This document shows positions 17,937 to 26,446 of a stretch of 47,532 nucleotides of DNA, in pieces. Position numbers and translations under genes: made by a program. The notes beneath the pieces were generated by a model. It did no database searches, was not told the DNA's origin, and was given only the letters and a program-made list of their open reading frames with translations. Source of the stretch: Algoriphagus sp. (GTDB lineage Bacteria; Bacteroidota; Bacteroidia; Cytophagales; Cyclobacteriaceae); assembly GCF_029254265.1 (NCBI RefSeq), contig NZ_JAQWXX010000034.1:1-47532 (forward strand), written 5' to 3'. The number at the start of each line of letters is the position of its first letter. Position 1 is the first letter of the stretch.

Positions 17937-17977
17937 TAGGAGGGTTAAAAGAAACCTCCTATTTGACCAAATAGGAG
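17937..17977 (+). promoter_or_regulatory. Mutually exclusive hairpins upstream of the peptidase E-like gene
   Basis: Three segments can pair in two ways. TAGGAGG (17937-17943) can pair with CCTCCTA (17955-17961), or CTCCTATTT (17956-17964) can pair with AAATAGGAG (17969-17977) in a perfect 9-bp hairpin with a GACC loop. The second structure ends 49 bases before the ATG at 18027. The layout resembles an attenuator or thermosensor leader but may simply be the terminator of the decayed gene. Confidence 0.4.
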
Positions 17978-18026
17978 TGATATAAATACCTTTTAAAAAT
18001 TGGTTTTACCCAAATCTGAAACTGTT

Positions 18027-18776
18027 ATGAAAAAGTTCATCCTTCTATGTATCGTTTCTGTTTTTATAACAGGATTCGCCTTTGGTCAAGATCAATATAT
18101 CTTTCCATTTGGAAGTGGACCAAACAAATTATTCATCAAAGAAATCATCAAATTAACCGGCAAGGAAAGACCTAAAATCTGCTTTTTACCAACTGCCTCC
18201 GGAGATAGTGAACGGAGTATTATAAACTGGTATGAACTTGTTCATGACCTATCTGTAGAACCCTCTGTACAGCGAGTGTGGATTAGTTCATACAACCAAG
18301 ATGTGACTTTTGAAGAAGTTCTCCTCAGCATGGACGCCATTGTAGTCGGAGGAGGAAATACCCTTAATATGATGGCAATATGGAAAGCTCAGGGAATTGA
18401 TGTGGTCCTTAAAAAAGCATTGGAAAAAGGTATTGTTTTAGCAGGTGGAAGTGCAGGATCTCTTTGCTGGTTTGAGAATGGAACGACAGATTCTCGACCA
18501 ATAGAATTGTCCGTGGTGGAAGGCTTAGGCTTTCTCCCTTTTAGTCATAGCCCACATTATGATGGAGAGGAATTTCGAAGACCGCTTTATCAAAAAAACA
18601 TCAAAAATGGAATATTCAAAGCTGGATATGCGATGGATAACAATGCCGGAATCATATTCAAAAATGGAAAACCATTCAAAGTAGTGTCCATCGATGAAAA
18701 ATATAACAACTACTTTGTTTCACTGAAAGATGGCAAAGTTGTAGAGGAGAAACTACAATCAATCATTCTGAAATAA
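18027..18776 (+). CDS. Exported peptidase S51 (dipeptidase E-like) family protein
   Basis: The start at ATG 18027 opens a signal peptide (FILLCIVSVFITGFAFGQ). The protein has 249 residues and a class-I glutamine-amidotransferase-like fold with the S51 nucleophile motif VLAGGSAGSLCW (serine in GGSAGS), the preceding VVGGGNTLNM loop, and a downstream histidine in SHSPHYD. Peptidase E cleaves Asp-X dipeptides in the cytoplasm; this version is predicted to be exported, which is less usual. Substrate specificity is not evident. Confidence 0.8.
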   Translation: MKKFILLCIVSVFITGFAFGQDQYIFPFGSGPNKLFIKEIIKLTGKERPKICFLPTASGDSERSIINWYELVHDLSVEPSVQRVWISSYNQDVTFEEVLLSMDAIVVGGGNTLNMMAIWKAQGIDVVLKKALEKGIVLAGGSAGSLCWFENGTTDSRPIELSVVEGLGFLPFSHSPHYDGEEFRRPLYQKNIKNGIFKAGYAMDNNAGIIFKNGKPFKVVSIDEKYNNYFVSLKDGKVVEEKLQSIILK

Positions 18777-18812
18777 AGTCTCTTTTTTAATCGAAAATAG
18801 AAGATGAATTAA

Positions 18813-19997
18813 TTGAAATCTATCACACGGACAGTTTGGGTTTTATCGGTAGTCAGTTTGCTTACCGACACGGCAAGCGAAATGCTCTATCCGATCATGC
18901 CCATCTATCTAAAGACGATTGGGTTTTCGATCGTTTTGATAGGGATTCTTGAAGGTCTAGCTGAGGCAACGGCAGGACTTAGTAAAGGCTATTTTGGCAA
19001 ACTTTCCGACACTTCTGGCAGGCGAGTTCCTTTTGTGCAAATAGGCTATGCATTTAGTGCTATTTCAAAACCAATGATGGCAATTTTCATATTCCCACTT
19101 TGGATATTTTTTTCACGAACGATTGACCGCTTAGGAAAGGGTATTCGAACTGGTGCAAGGGACGCGATTCTTTCAGGCGAGGCTACACCTGAGACCAAAG
19201 GAAAAGTATTTGGGTTTCACCGTTCGATGGATACGCTTGGGGCCGCTATCGGACCTTCCTTAGCTTTGGTTTACTTGTATTTTTATCCGGAGGATTACAA
19301 AACCCTTTTTTTGATTGCATTTATTCCCGGACTGCTAGCCGTACTATCCTCCTTTTACCTCAAGGAAAAAAAGATAAACGAGCCTAAAATAAAAGTCAAA
19401 ACCCCATTCTTTTCATTCCTTAACTATTGGAAGGAAAGTCCATCGCAATACAGAAAACTTGTAATCGGACTTTTAATTTTCACACTATTCAACAGTTCCG
19501 ATGTTTTTCTTTTGCTGCAGGCCAAGCTATCAGGACTTGATGACACCAGTGTCATTGGAGTCTATATTTTTTACAATCTAATTTATGCCTTGTTCGCTTT
19601 TCCGGTTGGAATTCTTGCCGACAAAGTGGGACTGAAAACCATTTTCATTGCCGGACTTGGCCTATTTGCATTGGTATATTTTGGTATGTCTGTCAACACA
19701 AATCTTTACTTCTTTTTCGGGTTGTTTTTTCTTTATGCGATTTATGCTTCAGCGACAGAGGGCATTTCAAAAGCATGGATTTCAAACATTACCGAAAAGA
19801 AAAATATCGCGACGGCAATTGGAACATTTACGGGGCTTCAAAGTATCTGCACCATGCTGGCAAGCTCATTTACAGGATTGATTTGGTTTCAGTTCGGTGC
19901 GACAGCTGCATTCATAATGACAGGGATCGCAACCCTATTTGTAATTATTTACTTTCTAACTGTCCCTAAACCGAAAATTAACGAGAGCCCGCAATAG
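18813..19997 (+). CDS. MFS transporter
   Basis: The 394-residue, roughly 12-helix protein carries SLLTDTASEMLYPIMPIYL in helix 1 and the MFS motif GYFGKLSDTSGRRVPF between helices 2 and 3. RLGKGIRTGARDAILSG follows, which is typical of a branch annotated as drug or unknown-substrate exporters. The frame has no early ATG and appears to start at TTG 18813; an ATG at 18804 is followed immediately by AAT TAA, so that triplet pair is not the start. A strong terminator follows. The transported compound is unknown. Confidence 0.85.
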   Translation: MKSITRTVWVLSVVSLLTDTASEMLYPIMPIYLKTIGFSIVLIGILEGLAEATAGLSKGYFGKLSDTSGRRVPFVQIGYAFSAISKPMMAIFIFPLWIFFSRTIDRLGKGIRTGARDAILSGEATPETKGKVFGFHRSMDTLGAAIGPSLALVYLYFYPEDYKTLFLIAFIPGLLAVLSSFYLKEKKINEPKIKVKTPFFSFLNYWKESPSQYRKLVIGLLIFTLFNSSDVFLLLQAKLSGLDDTSVIGVYIFYNLIYALFAFPVGILADKVGLKTIFIAGLGLFALVYFGMSVNTNLYFFFGLFFLYAIYASATEGISKAWISNITEKKNIATAIGTFTGLQSICTMLASSFTGLIWFQFGATAAFIMTGIATLFVIIYFLTVPKPKINESPQ

Positions 19998-20031
19998 AGT
20001 AAGAAAAAGGGCGTCCACTTTATTAAAACTT

Positions 20032-20070
20032 AAAAACCAGCACCGATTCTCATCAGTGCTGGTTTTTTTT
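20032..20070 (+). terminator. Strong intrinsic terminator after the MFS gene
   Basis: AAAAACCAGCAC (20032-20043) pairs with GTGCTGGTTTTT (from 20056), a 12-bp stem with an 8-T tail. Confidence 0.9.
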
Positions 20071-20264
20071 ATTGAATCAATTTCTGGCTTTGAAAAGCAC
20101 TGGAGATCGATTATTTAATATTCATATTCTAAACAGTAGCTTGACCCAAAGCCGTAAAAGCCAGATTGAAGTTCAGTTTTGAAGTTCTTCGGTCTCCGGT
20201 CATCTGTCTTCCAGCTCAAAAACCTAAGGTAATTAGGCTCCTGATCTAACTGCGGGTAATACTA

Positions 20265-20807
20265 TTACTTAAACCTCAAATTGTGTGTAACCGCTAGACC
20301 AATGGTTTGAACATCGATGCTTGGATCAGCACGGAAAACCTGATTGTAGAAAGCGAATACATTCCAATTATAATTGTGATAGCCCAATTGAGGACGGATA
20401 TAAGCGCCACCTTCATTTTGATTGAAATCAGTAAAGAAGGTATACCCTACATCTGTTCCAGCAAAAAAGCCGGAAGGCTGAGGATAGTAACGGAACATCA
20501 AACCGAGCGGAATTGCGCCGAAGCCTTTCTCCGAACCGTCAAGTGATGCGTTATTTTTATTGTAATATTTGGTATAACCCGTGGTGACACCAAATCCATA
20601 ATTGTCAGTTCGCATAAACTGAGCTGAAGCTTCAACTCCAAAAGCAAGCTTAGAGTAATCACTCAAATCCCCTATCGGTACGCCTAGGTTAAGTCCAAAC
20701 TTTAACCAGGAATTTTGCTGGCTGATTTCATCCAGTTCTCTTGTTTGCTGCGCATTTGAAGTCAGAGTAATCATCCCGACAAAAAAAATTAGAAATAGCT
20801 TTTTCAT
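20265..20807 (-). CDS. Outer-membrane beta-barrel family protein
   Basis: The start is set at ATG 20805-20807, 15 codons inside the longest frame, where a signal peptide begins (MKKLFLIFFVGMITLTSNAQ). The 180-residue protein has alternating aromatic/small-residue strands (LKFGLNLGVPIGDL, YGFGVTTGYTKYY, GFFAGTDVGYTFF) and ends VTHNLRFK with the C-terminal hydrophobic-aromatic pattern of outer-membrane barrels. About eight strands are expected. Role unknown; probably a small porin-like or adhesion-type barrel. Confidence 0.8.
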   Translation of the reverse strand: MKKLFLIFFVGMITLTSNAQQTRELDEISQQNSWLKFGLNLGVPIGDLSDYSKLAFGVEASAQFMRTDNYGFGVTTGYTKYYNKNNASLDGSEKGFGAIPLGLMFRYYPQPSGFFAGTDVGYTFFTDFNQNEGGAYIRPQLGYHNYNWNVFAFYNQVFRADPSIDVQTIGLAVTHNLRFK

Positions 20808-21078
20808 TAGTATTTGTTTATTTCCTATTTCTCTTCCAAAAGGGATACCCATTTAGGATTCTATATTGAGAAATGATAAACAAATGCAGTTTCTGATGCT
20901 CCTAACTCATTTTTCGAAAAAGACTAGTCGAAAATCAGGAATATATTTTCGAAGATAAACTTGAGGAATATCCGTTTTTTGGGGAATAGATTCCCGATAT
21001 AGCTTCAGTTGATCAAGCTTAGTCAAATTTCTGTTTCGCTTTTTTACTTAAATTCAGCTTTGTAACCATTGCCCTTTT

Positions 21079-22122
21079 ATGAGAAAATTTATCCTAGGCC
21101 TGCTCTTAATTCTTTTATTATTAGGAGGATTTTTGTTTAACATATTTTACTCCACAGGCTTCTTTAGAGAAGTAGCCGCTTCTAATTCCTTTGGTCCCGT
21201 ATTCACAACGATCGCTTTACCTGGAGTAGAGGATATGGCCCTCGCAAGGGCTGATAGCCTATTAATACTTTCTGTAGATGACCGTGCTGCAAGGCGAGAT
21301 GGAAAGGAAGGATTGAAAGGCCTTTACCTAATCGACTTAAGAAATTCTTCTTTTACACCTATTTCACTCACTGATCAGCTGGATTTTCCTTTCTTCCCAC
21401 ATGGCATCAGCATATTCCCATTAGATTCTGCAAAGTATGGCTTGATGGCTATCAACCATGTGGATGGAAAGCATTCGGTTGAACATTTTATCCTTGAAGG
21501 CAAAAATCTCACCCACCAAAGAACGATCACAGATCCTAATTTCATCAGCCCAAATGATCTGGTGATGGTAGGTCCAGATCAGTTCTATTACTCCAATGAT
21601 CATGGCTACACCGATGGCTTAGGAGTTTTCGCAGAAAATTATATCGGTTTGAAAGCCTCAAATGTGGGTTTCTACAATGGACAATCTGCAGAAATCAAAG
21701 TCGGAAGGATTGGCTATGCCAATGGAATTCAGTTTGATGCTTCCAAACGATTACTGTATGTAGCTTCCGTCAGAGCCTTTCAGGTGAAAGTTTACCAAGT
21801 GGATGAAAACTGGAACTTAACCCTTTTGGAAGATATAGAAGTCAGAACCGGAGTCGACAACATCGAATTAGATCCTTCGGGAATTCTTTGGATAGGGGCT
21901 CATCCAGATTTATTACAATTCGCTTCCTATGCTGCAGGCAAAAAACCTATAGCTCCATCTGAGGTAATCCAAATCAGCTATTCGCAAGGAAATTCTACCG
22001 TGAAATCCATTTTTACAGATCCTGGAAATGCAATATCAGGTTCTTCAGTGGCTTTGCCTTGGGGCGATTATTTATTTATCGGTAATGTCATGGACAGCAA
22101 AGTCTTGGTTTTGAAAAAGTAG
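21079..22122 (+). CDS. Paraoxonase/arylesterase-like (SMP-30 superfamily) protein
   Basis: The 347-residue protein is anchored by one N-terminal helix (FILGLLLILLLLGGFLF). It shows PON-type propeller motifs: PGVEDMALARADSLLILSVDD, FPHGISIFPLD, PNDLVMVGPDQFYYSNDHGYTD, YANGIQFDASKRLLYVAS, and VDNIELDPSGILWIGAHPD. The conserved Glu, Asn and Asp residues that bind calcium in paraoxonases appear to be present. It probably hydrolyses lactones or aryl esters in the periplasm. It stands alone between divergent or convergent neighbours. Confidence 0.8.
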   Translation: MRKFILGLLLILLLLGGFLFNIFYSTGFFREVAASNSFGPVFTTIALPGVEDMALARADSLLILSVDDRAARRDGKEGLKGLYLIDLRNSSFTPISLTDQLDFPFFPHGISIFPLDSAKYGLMAINHVDGKHSVEHFILEGKNLTHQRTITDPNFISPNDLVMVGPDQFYYSNDHGYTDGLGVFAENYIGLKASNVGFYNGQSAEIKVGRIGYANGIQFDASKRLLYVASVRAFQVKVYQVDENWNLTLLEDIEVRTGVDNIELDPSGILWIGAHPDLLQFASYAAGKKPIAPSEVIQISYSQGNSTVKSIFTDPGNAISGSSVALPWGDYLFIGNVMDSKVLVLKK

Positions 22123-22175
22123 GTACTGCAGGCTAGCTTCGAAATTGGCGGATTTAATTTTCATCACAGAAAGGA

Positions 22176-22204
22176 AAAAGACCGCCCAAAAAGCGGCCTC
22201 TTTC
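22176..22204. terminator. Bidirectional intrinsic terminator
   Basis: CCGC (22182-22185) and GCGG (22193-22196) form the stem core, extended by AAAG and CTTT arms with one mismatch. It is A-rich on the left and T-rich on the right, and lies between the convergent paraoxonase-like and S41 peptidase genes. Confidence 0.55.
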
Positions 22205-22264
22205 AGGAAGAGATAGTAGTCAAACACATCTTTTCCGTTTCTGCTTATGCGTCAAAATTCTGAC

Positions 22265-23521
22265 TTATTTTTTCCGTTTGCTCTGAGAGTCAATATATTC
22301 TAAAGTTTGCTCAACCCAGTCAGATTCTGGGCCTAAGTTCACTTCCGGCCTCACGCCAACTTCCTCATAGGCAATAAATTGTTTTTGTCGCATGTCAGTT
22401 GGGTAAAAATTAAATAATCCAGAAGGCGAGTCGTAACTTTTGCCATAATTCGAACCATAGCTTATAGCCCCATAGGTTCTTTGTCCCAATTGAGTAGCAA
22501 CAAATTGTTTTTTCAGTCGAACTGTGGTCATCTCAGCATTTGACCCGGTAAAAAAATTTGTGATTATGTAAATATTGGCCGACTTCTTTTTTAGTGCTTT
22601 CAAAATTGGTAGGGAGATTTTATCAGCTCCACCACCATTATTCCTTAAATCTATAATCAAGTTTTTTGCAGATAGCTCAGTACTTATTTGTTCTATCAAA
22701 GCATCACGCTTGGCTGGCATTGTGTTTCGGTTAAAGCTGTTCAACCAAACGTATTGCACATCATCGTTTAAGTAAGATAGCTTATAAGCTTCCTCCTCCT
22801 TCTTTTCAATCAATGCATAATTCTTCTTGAGATCTTCCTTAAGCACGCCTGGAAATAACATTCCATTATCAAAAAATTGAGCTTTAGAAAATTTTAGATT
22901 TTTATAATTTTTCCCATAATAGGTAATATCATAATGGGAAGGCTGACTTGAAGCTTTTATATAAGCAAAAATCTGTCCGGCCTCCCAAATTCCCAGATCT
23001 GAAGAAAGTATAACTCCCACTAAGCTGTCAGCCATATCTGTACGATAAACACCCATTCTCAGATTACTTCCGATTGTATAGATTCCCTCAATATCATCCA
23101 AAGGTTTATTTTTGAGGCTCTCAGTTAATGATGCAATATTTTTAACAGTTTTAGGGAAGTTTTTGAATGATTCAGTAGCTCTATAATTAGCTTCAAACTC
23201 AGGATTTTGGAGATCTTCCAGCTTGAAATCAGGTAAGACTTCATTCACTTCGGCATGCTTATCCTGTATTAAAGCCATAAGCTGATTAAGACTCCAATAA
23301 CAGGCCAACTTGGAAATTTCACCCTCCATATTTGATCTGAGCGATTCGTACTTTTTTTCAAACGCTCTCTTTCTCTCTCCCTTAACCTGATCTTTAAAGG
23401 AGGAGGTAGTTTGTATTTGCTCATAAACAAATTCAAGTTCAGGTTTGCAGTCGCAATTGCTTTGTGCCGAAAGTTTAAAACTCAGCGAAATCAGCAAAAA
23501 TAAGGTAAGTGAATTTTTCAT
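22265..23521 (-). CDS. S41 family peptidase, exported
   Basis: The ATG at 23519-23521 is chosen because it opens a signal peptide (NSLTLFLLISLSFKLSAQ); 11 upstream codons are probably leader. The 418-residue protein has the S41 core: LIIDLRNNGGGADKISLPI, then FTGSNAEMTTV with the likely catalytic serine, then LGQRTYGAISYGSNYGKSY. There is no recognisable PDZ domain, and the N-terminal half is helical, as in other Bacteroidota S41 proteins with unassigned substrates. It is expected in the periplasm or on the cell surface. Confidence 0.8.
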   Translation of the reverse strand: MKNSLTLFLLISLSFKLSAQSNCDCKPELEFVYEQIQTTSSFKDQVKGERKRAFEKKYESLRSNMEGEISKLACYWSLNQLMALIQDKHAEVNEVLPDFKLEDLQNPEFEANYRATESFKNFPKTVKNIASLTESLKNKPLDDIEGIYTIGSNLRMGVYRTDMADSLVGVILSSDLGIWEAGQIFAYIKASSQPSHYDITYYGKNYKNLKFSKAQFFDNGMLFPGVLKEDLKKNYALIEKKEEEAYKLSYLNDDVQYVWLNSFNRNTMPAKRDALIEQISTELSAKNLIIDLRNNGGGADKISLPILKALKKKSANIYIITNFFTGSNAEMTTVRLKKQFVATQLGQRTYGAISYGSNYGKSYDSPSGLFNFYPTDMRQKQFIAYEEVGVRPEVNLGPESDWVEQTLEYIDSQSKRKK

Positions 23522-23613
23522 TTCTTTTTGTGTTTGTGTTTGACTATGAATCAAACGTACAAACAGAAATCGGCCTATTACACTTGTTAAAGAACACTTG
23601 TGGTGAAAGTTTA

Positions 23614-24411
23614 CTATTCTGTGGTCAAATTTACCATCATTCTCAAATCGTTTAAATACGTTTTTGATACAGGCACTTCAATTCCTTCGCTAAGTAAAAC
23701 CTGAACCTTTTTATTCCCGGTTTTCCATTGTTTAAAATGGTATGGATTAATCAAAAAAGAACGATGGGTACGGATCAATTCAGGGACTTGCTCCTCCACA
23801 GTCATAAGCTTATTTCGAATCAAATGTGTCTTTAATTTTTCCCCTTCTTTGAAAGTTACTTCCACGTAATTATCTGAGGATTGAATGCATATTAGGTCAT
23901 TTAATTGGAGACGTAAACTTTCATAATTGCCTATCCCGCGTATTTCAATTTTCTCATTTTCAAATCGCTTTTCCTTATACTTCCCAAATGACCATCTGAC
24001 GAAAACCACAATCGGGAAAACCGTCAATGCAGCTGGCATATAGACCGAAGTGGCAAAATATAAAATCGGGTAGGCGTAAGGATCCGCATCTACTACTAAA
24101 TAGTAATAAATCGAACGGGTAGAAATAAAGCTTACTATGAACAGGAGGGAGAAAAATATGAATTCTGCACTAACTAACCAGCTTCTCATTTTAAGAAGCC
24201 ACCAAAATTGAAACGGCAAGCAGATTAAATAACAAATTGATCCGAAAAGCCCATAAATAGGCAGATAAATCAACTTTTCCCTACTATCCAACTGACTAAC
24301 ATCAAGAGGCTCTGTGAAAAATAAAAAGACAAATATCCAGACTGCCAATCCCAAAGCAATAATCAAATGATGCTTCAAGGATGGATCAAAAGGATATTTC
24401 TGTTTTAACAT
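23614..24411 (-). CDS. LytTR-family transcriptional regulator with membrane N-terminus
   Basis: The 265-residue protein has four membrane helices in the first 140 residues (ALGLAVWIFVFLFFTEPLDV; YGLFGSICYLICLPFQF; two more). A LytTR domain follows from about residue 165 (LNDLICIQSSDNYVEVTF ... IRTHRSFLINPYHF). It has the same architecture as the protein at 2928-3794 but the two are clearly different in sequence. It lies upstream of, and in the same direction as, the S41 gene, so it may regulate that gene or respond with it. Confidence 0.85.
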   Translation of the reverse strand: MLKQKYPFDPSLKHHLIIALGLAVWIFVFLFFTEPLDVSQLDSREKLIYLPIYGLFGSICYLICLPFQFWWLLKMRSWLVSAEFIFFSLLFIVSFISTRSIYYYLVVDADPYAYPILYFATSVYMPAALTVFPIVVFVRWSFGKYKEKRFENEKIEIRGIGNYESLRLQLNDLICIQSSDNYVEVTFKEGEKLKTHLIRNKLMTVEEQVPELIRTHRSFLINPYHFKQWKTGNKKVQVLLSEGIEVPVSKTYLNDLRMMVNLTTE

Positions 24412-24830
24412 AGCTTGCTTTATCTACAATAGTATTAGAAAAACATATCACATCATAGGAATTTAGTGTTTTGGCCCTGTCTATCCATTGTTTTTAATTT
24501 TGTACAATCTTTTTCAAAAGAAACTGCCTATACCAGCTTTTAAGCCCCTATATAGAAATGAATATTGCAAAATTGGGGTAATACTTGAATTTGGTCTGCA
24601 TTGGTCAGCCGACATCCCAGCCTGTCGTCGGGCAGGCAACATCCTCCAGAGAAGCAAAGAAAGTAAGCTTACTGACAGAATTGCGGATAGTAAAAAAAAT
24701 AGTAATTCTCTGCATTCACTTTAAAATTCGTCTTCACGACAGGGTAGCTTTGAGAAATATAATTGCTATTTTAAGCGGGTTTTCAATCAAAATCACTGCT
24801 GAAAGCCAATTTCTCAAAATAACCTAGCCC
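24412..24830. other. Intergenic region with a hairpin, no gene seen
   Basis: These 419 bases separate the LytTR gene from the symporter operon. Two overlapping open frames here have no protein-like features. A hairpin at 24620-24637 (GCCTGTC / GGCAGGC with a GTCG loop and one G-T pair) resembles the dispersed palindromes of Cytophagales genomes. The operon promoter must lie in the right half but could not be fixed. Confidence 0.5.
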
Positions 24831-25043
24831 ATGAAACTGAAAATCTGGAAAATTTTGGTGCTGTTCGTATCAGCGCTCTGCATCATTTCGTTCATATTCA
24901 TTTTCAAGGAAAACAAAGCTACTCCAGAACTATTTGGAGTGCCTTTTATTTTTTGGACTGGATTTCTAGTCACTTTGCTTATCGTGATAAGTACTTATAT
25001 CGCTTCCAAGATTTTCCCATTTGACGATCCCAAAAAATCATGA
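24831..25043 (+). CDS. Small symporter-associated membrane protein
   Basis: This 70-residue protein has two membrane helices (about 6-26 and 39-59) and the loop PELFGVPFIFW, which resembles the short DUF3311/DUF997-type proteins encoded next to sodium/solute symporters. Its stop overlaps the symporter start by four bases (ATGA at 25040-25043), so the two are translationally coupled and probably form one transporter. The exact family is not certain. Confidence 0.75.
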   Translation: MKLKIWKILVLFVSALCIISFIFIFKENKATPELFGVPFIFWTGFLVTLLIVISTYIASKIFPFDDPKKS

Positions 25044-26446
25044 TAGGTTGGCTGATCTTCTTCTTTTCCATCTTTTTGGGAATGTTGGGCTATGCGTCTT
25101 ATTTATCTTATCGGAAAAACAGAACCTCAGATGAATTTATTCTTGGAGGCTCTAATATTGGAGCTATTCTGGGTTTTCTGACCTTTTCGGCAGCGCTCTT
25201 CAGTGCTTTTACATTTATGGGAATGCCTGATTTCTTCCGAACTCATGGGGTAGGCGCCTGGATCTTTTTGGCACTTTCGGATGCATTGATGGTCTTTTTC
25301 TTAATCTGGTTCGGATATTCCTTGCGCAAAAGAGCAGCTCTAGTGGGTTATCAAGGAGTGGCTGGATTTATGAAATCATGCTATGGTAGTCGATATGCAG
25401 GCTATTTAGTCTTTGTTAGCTCATTTCTTTTTCTAATCCCATACGTCTCGATACAGATTCGGGGAATCTCGATCTTCTTAGATGCCGCTTTCCCCCAAAT
25501 GCTTCCCTCTTGGTCTTGGGCAGCTATTTTGGTTTTAATCATGTTGGTTTATTCTCAAATTGGAGGGTTAAAAGCCATTGTTTACAGTGATGCTATACAA
25601 GGAGTGATCATGCTGATAGTCATCTGGATAATTGGTTTGACTTGTTTGAAAATGGCAGGAGGTTGGGAGCAAGCCACAGCAAGAGTCCAGGCTGTGAATT
25701 CTGAATTACTAAGCCTCCCAGGTCCAAAGGGGTTATTTAGCATGCAGTTTCTGGTGGCGTCGGCGATTGCTATTGTGTTGATTCCTGTCTCTCAACCTCA
25801 GTTTACGACACGTTTGGTGGTGATGAAAAATTTGAAATCTGTTCATCAAATGGCTTATGCAGTTGGGATTTTTGCCATGTTGGTGATTCTGCCTACAGCT
25901 TTCATCGGGCTTTATGGAGCGATCAAATATCCGGATGCCAGCACCGCTGATTTCCTTTCTCAGGCCTTGCTATTTGATCAGGCAGTTCCAGTTGCAGCAC
26001 TTGCAGTGGTCGGTTTATTTGCAGCTTGTCTTTCGACGACAAACGCACAGATTTTTGCTTTGGGAACCGAGCTAAGATCACTGCTTTCTGGAAGCGATCA
26101 GTTTAATATGCGGGCTACGAAAATCTCCATTTTAATCTTCTCAATTATCGTGTTGATATTTTCCAGTTATATGTCTGACGAATTGGTACTTCTCGCCCGG
26201 GTTAGTTTTACAGGGACTTCCATGATCGCTCCTGTGGTTCTTGGTGCAGTGATTTTTAAACATCCACCAAAATCATTACTGATCCTTTCAAGTTTTGCAT
26301 TAGGCTATTTTATCCTTTCGCTTTTGGGAATAGTTCCTGATAAAATCTTAGGACAGGCTTTGGATTTTGTCATGTACGGAATACTAGCTTTAATTACATC
26401 GGTGCTGATGATTAGGCATCATTTGAATCAAAAAACACTATCATGA
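25040..26446 (+). CDS. Sodium:solute symporter (SSS family)
   Basis: The 468-residue, roughly 13-helix protein is of the SSS/SSF type. It has SDEFILGGSNIGAILGFLTF near the N-terminus, IGGLKAIVYSDAIQGVIML in the middle and a sodium-site region CLSTTNAQIFALGTE. It is flanked by four-base ATGA overlaps with the genes before and after it, so it belongs to a coupled four-gene operon. The context of a cytoplasmic GH88-like hydrolase directly behind it suggests that it imports an acidic or uronate-containing sugar, but this is inference. Confidence 0.88.
   Translation: MIGWLIFFFSIFLGMLGYASYLSYRKNRTSDEFILGGSNIGAILGFLTFSAALFSAFTFMGMPDFFRTHGVGAWIFLALSDALMVFFLIWFGYSLRKRAALVGYQGVAGFMKSCYGSRYAGYLVFVSSFLFLIPYVSIQIRGISIFLDAAFPQMLPSWSWAAILVLIMLVYSQIGGLKAIVYSDAIQGVIMLIVIWIIGLTCLKMAGGWEQATARVQAVNSELLSLPGPKGLFSMQFLVASAIAIVLIPVSQPQFTTRLVVMKNLKSVHQMAYAVGIFAMLVILPTAFIGLYGAIKYPDASTADFLSQALLFDQAVPVAALAVVGLFAACLSTTNAQIFALGTELRSLLSGSDQFNMRATKISILIFSIIVLIFSSYMSDELVLLARVSFTGTSMIAPVVLGAVIFKHPPKSLLILSSFALGYFILSLLGIVPDKILGQALDFVMYGILALITSVLMIRHHLNQKTLS

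Noticed and set aside
24488..24827. Two overlapping open frames before the symporter operon
   Set aside because: Biased composition, no start context, no recognisable fold; they overlap a hairpin and are probably chance frames.
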